DNA from: JADFNO01 sp965369945
GTDB taxonomy: Bacteria > Planctomycetota > Phycisphaerae > Phycisphaerales > SM1A02
DNA length: 7,604 bases
Assembly (NCBI GenBank): GCA_965369945.1
Contig: CBDUST010000229.1
Coordinates: 1 to 7,604 of the forward strand
Direction of reading: 5' to 3'
Shown: positions 6,124 to 7,604 of the stretch, one piece after another
Position numbering within the stretch: position 1 is the first letter of the stretch
Layout of the letters: every line of letters starts with the position of its first letter
Notes under the pieces: generated by a model
Databases searched by the model: none
Told to the model about the DNA's origin: nothing
What the model saw: only the letters and a program-made list of their open reading frames with translations
Translations under genes and position numbers: made by a program

Positions 6124-7604
6124 TTAGCGACAGGTTCGTTTCAGAATGATGGCCGTCCGATCATCGGCAGCCGGCACGTCTCCTGTGAATCGGTCCAGCG
6201 CCTCTCGAACACACCAGAGGATCTGCGCCGGCGAAGACCGATGGTGATCCGACAGCACCTCGCTCACCCGCGCATGACCGAACTGCTCGTTCGCATCGTT
6301 GACGGCTTCGAACACCCCATCGGAGATCACTGCGAAGATGTCGCCCGGTTTCATCCGAATAGGATCAGGCAGCTCGATCTTCAGATCGTCCAGAACACCG
6401 AACGGCGGCATGTCAGCGCTGATCACCTCCACCTCGCCGCGTCCAGCGTCATAACGAAGCAGCGGCGCCTGCCCGGCACTGAAACTGGTCAACATGTGTT
6501 CGCGCGCATTCAGTTCGCCCAGCCACGCCGTGATGAAGCGATCGTCCGGAAGGTCCGCACAAAGCTGAGCGTTGAGGTGGCGAACAATCGTCAACAGATC
6601 CTCATCCATTCGCACAGCCATCCGCAGCATCGCCCTGATCTGGGTGACCGATAGCGCCGGACCGATCCCATGCCCCGTCGCATCGGCCAGGAGAAACACT
6701 GCCCGATCGGCGCGCTCGACCAAACGAGCGCCCTTGGTCGCGGAACCTTCCCGTTCGTAACCAATAACGTCGTAGGTGTAGCCAATCACGTCGTAGGTGT
6801 CACCGCCGGTTTCGTCGGCCGGATCACTCCACGCGTCGATCTCGTACCCACTCAGGGTCGGCAGGCTCTTTGGGAACGTACTTTGCTGGATCTGCCGCGC
6901 GAGCTGAATGTCGCGTTCGAGCTTCATGAGTGTTTGCAACCCTTGGCGCATCCGATCATGAGCTTGGGCCAGTTGCCGCACTTCGCGCACACTCGTATCG
7001 ACTGGCTCCCCTGGTTCGAGATCACCTCTGCTGATGCGCTCACTCTGGCGAACCAGCAATTCGATCGGTCGACTGAATCGACGAGCCATGACAATCGCCC
7101 GCATCACCGCCCCGGCAAGGACGCCCAGCGTGATGACAATGATCCAAAGGCGTACTTGCACGAGACCGCCCAGCAAATCCGATTCCGGCACACCAACAGC
7201 AATCACCAGTTCGCGCCCGTCCCCCAGCGGATAAGGTCGGGCGCCGGCCCACCACGCCTGGCCCTCGCTGGTGAACCGATACGCGCCACGGGCGTCGGTT
7301 GGCTGTGCCCAATATGCCTGCACGCCGTCCGCTACCGAGGCGATGCCGATTTCGCGCGGTCTCTTGAGGATCGCCGACCGGCGCGCATCGTCGCTCGCCA
7401 GTCGATCATCACGAGGTAACCCGATCATTTCCCCCGCCTCGGTCATGACGAACGCCACACCATTTGCGCTCGGGCGCAAAGCCTGCGTAAACCCGGTGAT
7501 GTCATTGAGCGAAATATCAAGACCGACTACATGTTCATGCCCGTCACCGGCCTCGAACCGTAAGGATGCTGTTATTCCAGGATCCTCGGTTGTGAAGAAT
7601 ATGT
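6124..7604 (-). CDS. Cache-HAMP-SpoIIE (PP2C-type) membrane Ser/Thr phosphatase, 5' end outside window
   Basis: The frame stays open to the window edge at 7604, so the gene is partial. 492 residues are visible, numbered here from the first whole codon (7602). Residues 1 to about 147 look like the membrane-proximal part of an extracytoplasmic Cache-type sensor. A hydrophobic segment at about 149-172 is a transmembrane helix, followed by a HAMP linker (about 173-226, with the typical R-P-I) and a linker helix containing IQLARQIQQS. The PP2C/SpoIIE domain runs to the C-terminus. Its metal-binding signatures are present: GGD (Asp268), DATGHG (Asp307), SDG (Asp428) and DDRT (480-483). By family knowledge such proteins dephosphorylate phosphoserine on STAS anti-sigma antagonists in response to an external ligand; the substrate here is unknown. 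The first transmembrane helix and start codon lie off the window. An in-frame TTG at 7479 is internal, because Cache-like sequence continues upstream of it. A 7-residue duplication follows Asp268. Confidence 0.93.
   Translation of the reverse strand, partial: IFFTTEDPGITASLRFEAGDGHEHVVGLDISLNDITGFTQALRPSANGVAFVMTEAGEMIGLPRDDRLASDDARRSAILKRPREIGIASVADGVQAYWAQPTDARGAYRFTSEGQAWWAGARPYPLGDGRELVIAVGVPESDLLGGLVQVRLWIIVITLGVLAGAVMRAIVMARRFSRPIELLVRQSERISRGDLEPGEPVDTSVREVRQLAQAHDRMRQGLQTLMKLERDIQLARQIQQSTFPKSLPTLSGYEIDAWSDPADETGGDTYDVIGYTYDVIGYEREGSATKGARLVERADRAVFLLADATGHGIGPALSVTQIRAMLRMAVRMDEDLLTIVRHLNAQLCADLPDDRFITAWLGELNAREHMLTSFSAGQAPLLRYDAGRGEVEVISADMPPFGVLDDLKIELPDPIRMKPGDIFAVISDGVFEAVNDANEQFGHARVSEVLSDHHRSSPAQILWCVREALDRFTGDVPAADDRTAIILKRTCR
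6757..6798 (-). repeat. 21-bp tandem duplication inside the phosphatase catalytic domain
   Basis: Two adjacent 21-bp units, 6757-6777 and 6778-6798, differ at two positions. Both differences are at third codon positions and are synonymous (GTG/GTT for Val, GGC/GGT for Gly). Each unit encodes TYDVIGY, giving GGD-TYDVIGY-TYDVIGY. This places a 7-residue insertion directly after the metal-binding GGD motif of the PP2C fold. Confidence 0.95.

Noticed and set aside
6670..7419. Long plus-strand open frame (249 codons) opposite the phosphatase gene
   Set aside because: It is antisense to a clear Cache-HAMP-PP2C coding frame and has no recognisable domain; it is a shadow of GC-rich codon use. The same applies to other plus-strand frames such as 781-1386, 3690-4217 and 6079-6654.
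7477..7479. TTG at 7479 as the start of the phosphatase gene
   Set aside because: Forty-one further codons upstream, to the window edge, read as Cache-like sequence without a stop, so the true start is outside the window.

Overview
All supported genes in this window lie on the minus strand, so the map reads from right (7604) to left (1). The window is part of a chemotaxis/motility signalling locus. In transcription order it holds: the 3' part of a membrane Cache-HAMP-SpoIIE-type protein phosphatase gene (6124 to beyond 7604); a 347-bp spacer; a tight trio of cheX (5276-5776), a single-domain cheY (4875-5249) and a fapA/DUF342 gene (3345-4811); a 317-bp spacer; and a large cheA (31-3027). Just after the cheA stop codon a perfect Shine-Dalgarno sequence shows that another minus-strand gene begins left of position 1. 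I see no RNA genes, insertion sequences, CRISPR arrays or origins. The many plus-strand frames are shadows of the minus-strand genes.

The genes fit together as a phosphorelay core. CheA is the histidine kinase, CheY is its likely receiver, and CheX is a CheC/CheX-fold CheY phosphatase that would reset the signal. FapA is a flagellar-assembly-associated beta-helix protein. The Cache-HAMP-SpoIIE protein is a separate sensory Ser/Thr phosphatase of the type that usually acts on STAS anti-sigma-antagonists; no such partner is present here. Receptor (MCP), CheB and CheR genes are also absent from the window.

The most unusual item is CheA. It has two histidine phosphotransfer (Hpt) domains, an extra N-terminal helical domain, and no recognisable P2 CheY-docking domain. 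Between the second Hpt and the kinase core it has repeats resembling the MshEN/GspE-N fold, a family with known c-di-GMP binders. Other points worth a second look are mutually exclusive hairpins over the likely cheA ribosome-binding site, a 7-residue tandem duplication beside a metal-binding Asp of the phosphatase, and a sigma-28-like motif upstream of cheX.

The organism is a motile, moderately GC-rich bacterium (by eye, high fifties percent). The combination of CheX, FapA, a multi-Hpt CheA and a Cache-HAMP-SpoIIE phosphatase suits Planctomycetota or a deltaproteobacterium-like lineage. This assignment is inference only, since there is no marker gene in the window.
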